From NCBI GenBank assembly GCA_903916165.1, contig CAIWVR010000436.1, forward strand, positions 1 to 6,478: 6,478 nucleotides of DNA, written 5' to 3'. The DNA comes from an uncultured Hyphomicrobiales bacterium. GTDB taxonomy: Bacteria > Pseudomonadota > Alphaproteobacteria > Rhizobiales > Beijerinckiaceae. The position numbers were made by a program, and so were the translations under genes. The notes beneath the pieces are model-generated. The model made no database searches. It was not told the origin of the DNA and saw nothing but the letters and a program-made list of their open reading frames with translations. Below are positions 5,025-6,478 of this stretch, in pieces (position 1 is the first letter of the stretch; each line of letters opens with the position of its first letter).

Positions 5025-6008
5025 ATGTCGTTTGAAGTTTCTGCATTCGGTATTTTTGCCATCGTTTTCTTGGCTTTCGTTATCGTCACGATCCTGATGG
5101 GTGTCCGGCAGGTGCCGCAGGGCCATGCGCTGACCATCGAGCGTTTCGGGCGCTATCACAAGACGCTGACGGCGGGTCTGGGCCTGATCGTCCCGTGGAT
5201 CGATTCTGTGGGGCGGCGTGTCAATGTGATGGAGCAGGTGCTCGACGTGCCCTCGCAGGAGGTGATCACGCGCGACAATGCCTCGGTGACCGTGGATGGT
5301 GTTGCCTTCTACCAGGTCCTCGACGCGGCGCGCGCCTCCTATGAGGTCTCGGAACTCGGCCGGGCCTTGATGAACCTGCTGATGACCAACATCCGTACCG
5401 TCATGGGCTCGATGGATCTTGACGAATTGCTGTCGCATCGTGATGCCATCAACACGCGCCTTCTTGCCGTGGTGGACGCGGCTGTCGGCCCCTGGGGCAT
5501 CAAGATCAACCGCGTCGAGATCAAGGATATTGTTCCGCCCAAGAACATGATCGATTCGATGGCACGCCAGATGATGGCCGAACGCGAGAAGCGCGCCACG
5601 GTGCTGGAGGCCGAAGGCCAGCGACAGGCCGAGATCCTGCGGGCCGAGGGTCGCAAGCAGGCCTTGGTGCTCGACGCCGAAGGCCGGCGCGAGGCGGCGT
5701 TCCGTGACGCCGAAGCGCGCGAGCGGCAGGCGCAGGCGGAGGCCGCGGCAACTGGCATGGTCAGTGAGGCAATCGCCAAGGGCGACATCGCGGCGCTGAA
5801 TTATTTTGTGGCGGAAAAATATGTTGGCGCGCTGGATTCCTTCGCGCGCGCCTCCAACCAGAAAGTCTTCATCATGCCGATGGACATGACGGGCCTCGCT
5901 GGAACCGTCGGCGGCATTGCCGAACTCGCCCGCGCGGCACTGGGCGACGGGGCTACACGCGGGTCCGTGCCGACAACGGCACGGCGGCCGGGCGGGGCGG
6001 AGGCATGA
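5025..6008 (+). CDS. qmcA: SPFH/band-7 membrane protein, QmcA-like
   Basis: A 327-residue stomatin/prohibitin-like protein with one N-terminal membrane segment (about residues 7-26, hydrophobic). An SPFH (band 7) domain follows (about 28-185): VPQGHALTIERFGRYHKTL, PWIDSVGRRVNVMEQVLDVPSQEVITRDN in two parts, VTVDGVAFYQVLD, IRTVMGSMDLDELL and VEIKDIVPP. Residues about 180-245 form a charged alanine/glutamate/arginine-rich helix, predicted to be coiled coil. The tail includes GMVSEAIAKGDIAALNYFVAEKYVGAL (244-270) and is glycine/proline-rich at the end. Such proteins assemble into large membrane cages; QmcA in Escherichia coli is linked to FtsH-mediated membrane-protein quality control. AGGGGGAG (5011-5018), 6 bases before the ATG at 5025, fixes the start. 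The open frame continues far upstream, but only as a shadow of the hydrolase gene on the other strand. The stop overlaps the start of the nfeD-like gene by 4 bp. Confidence 0.92.
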   Translation: MSFEVSAFGIFAIVFLAFVIVTILMGVRQVPQGHALTIERFGRYHKTLTAGLGLIVPWIDSVGRRVNVMEQVLDVPSQEVITRDNASVTVDGVAFYQVLDAARASYEVSELGRALMNLLMTNIRTVMGSMDLDELLSHRDAINTRLLAVVDAAVGPWGIKINRVEIKDIVPPKNMIDSMARQMMAEREKRATVLEAEGQRQAEILRAEGRKQALVLDAEGRREAAFRDAEARERQAQAEAAATGMVSEAIAKGDIAALNYFVAEKYVGALDSFARASNQKVFIMPMDMTGLAGTVGGIAELARAALGDGATRGSVPTTARRPGGAEA

Positions 6009-6451
6009 GCGGCCTGTTCACGTCGCCCTGGACCTGGGCCATTGCCGGCCTCGCCCTGTGCATGCTGGAAACCATGGCACCGGGCGTTTTCATGCTCTGG
6101 GTGGGGCTCGCCGCTTTCGCCAATGCCTTGTTGCTATTGGTGGCCATTCCGCTGTCGGTCGAATGGCTGCTGATGACGTTTTGCGGCTTCACCATCGTGT
6201 CGGTGCTGATTGGCCGCCGCATTTACGGCGCGCGTGACGTGTCCCATGACGCGCCGTTCCTCAACCGCCGTGCGGAGGCACTGGTGGGGCGTCAAACTCA
6301 GCTGCAGGCAGCCATTGAAAACGGGGTCGGCATGGCGCGGATCGACGACACGGTCTGGCGCGTCGCCGGGCCAGACCTGCCGGAGGGCACGCGCGTCAAG
6401 ATCGTGGGCATGACGGCTGACGGCACGATGTTGCGGATCGAGCCGGCCTGA
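6005..6451 (+). CDS. NfeD-family membrane protein, short (NfeD1b/YbbJ-like)
   Basis: A 148-residue NfeD-like protein of the short type, without a ClpP-like protease domain. The N-terminal half has two or three hydrophobic segments (about 9-30, 31-49 and 53-71). It includes the family motif E22-xx-APG-x-F-x-LW (22-32). The C-terminal half (about 92-148) is the soluble OB-fold: LVGRQTQL, GVGMARIDDTVWRVAGPDLP and GTRVKIVGMTADGTMLRIEP. Short NfeD proteins are encoded beside SPFH genes and act with them; the YbbJ-QmcA pair is the E. coli example. Here the ATGA overlap (6005-6008) with the preceding SPFH gene implies translational coupling and roughly matched output. The encoded protein appears complete, ending at TGA 6449-6451. 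Confidence 0.93.
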   Translation: MSGLFTSPWTWAIAGLALCMLETMAPGVFMLWVGLAAFANALLLLVAIPLSVEWLLMTFCGFTIVSVLIGRRIYGARDVSHDAPFLNRRAEALVGRQTQLQAAIENGVGMARIDDTVWRVAGPDLPEGTRVKIVGMTADGTMLRIEPA

Positions 6452-6454
6452 CAT

Positions 6455-6478
6455 CGTCATTGCGAGGAGGGCGAAGCC
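6455..6478. repeat. Start of a probable dispersed palindromic repeat (cut by window end)
   Basis: The last 24 bases, beginning CGTCATTGCGAGGAG and ending GCGAAGCC, resemble the left end of a dispersed repeat. Elements of the form CGTCATTGCGAG...GAAGCAATCC are abundant between genes in many Rhizobiales and some other alphaproteobacteria. It follows the nfeD-like stop by 3 bp. The right half is outside the window, so the palindrome cannot be shown; the match is from memory. Confidence 0.45.

Overview
The window looks like chromosomal DNA from a high-GC alphaproteobacterium, most likely Rhizobiales (Hyphomicrobiales). The basis is codon usage and protein character, an alphaproteobacterial-type GltD, and a minus-strand small RNA with the hallmarks of the Rhizobiales suhB/MmgR (alpha-r8) family. 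No genus can be named from the sequence alone. Most of the window is core metabolism and membrane-protein housekeeping. One small accessory-looking cassette sits in the middle.

Region 1 (1-1928) is the end of a glutamate synthase (GOGAT) operon. It holds the last 67 codons of gltB, a 65-codon DUF2283 gene wedged between the two subunit genes, and a complete gltD. A strong intrinsic terminator closes it. GltB and GltD together make glutamate from glutamine and 2-oxoglutarate; GltD supplies electrons from NADPH.

Region 2 (1938-2749) starts with its own good sigma-70-like promoter. It encodes an unrecognised 97-residue protein whose end overlaps the start of a HEPN-domain gene (UPF0332-like). 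The HEPN gene is cut by one in-frame amber codon (2393-2395) but is otherwise intact to its natural end. The layout resembles a two-gene toxin-antitoxin-like unit whose HEPN half has been knocked out, unless the stop is a sequencing error or is read through.

Region 3 (2750-3063) has no protein gene. On the minus strand it holds a compact small RNA: two hairpins, the exposed motif UUUCCUCCCU, and a Rho-independent terminator. A candidate promoter lies upstream, with a perfect 13-bp palindrome in its spacer. The RNA converges on the HEPN gene and diverges from the next gene.

Region 4 (3064-4848) holds hisN, an inositol-monophosphatase-type histidinol-phosphatase, and a convergent lysophospholipase-like alpha/beta hydrolase (pldB-like). 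Their stop codons are only 3 bp apart.

Region 5 (4849-6478) is a divergent intergenic region with a perfect 11-bp inverted repeat, followed by a translationally coupled SPFH/NfeD pair (qmcA-like plus nfeD-like), a known membrane-quality-control partnership. The last two dozen bases look like the start of a dispersed palindromic repeat common in alphaproteobacterial intergenic regions.
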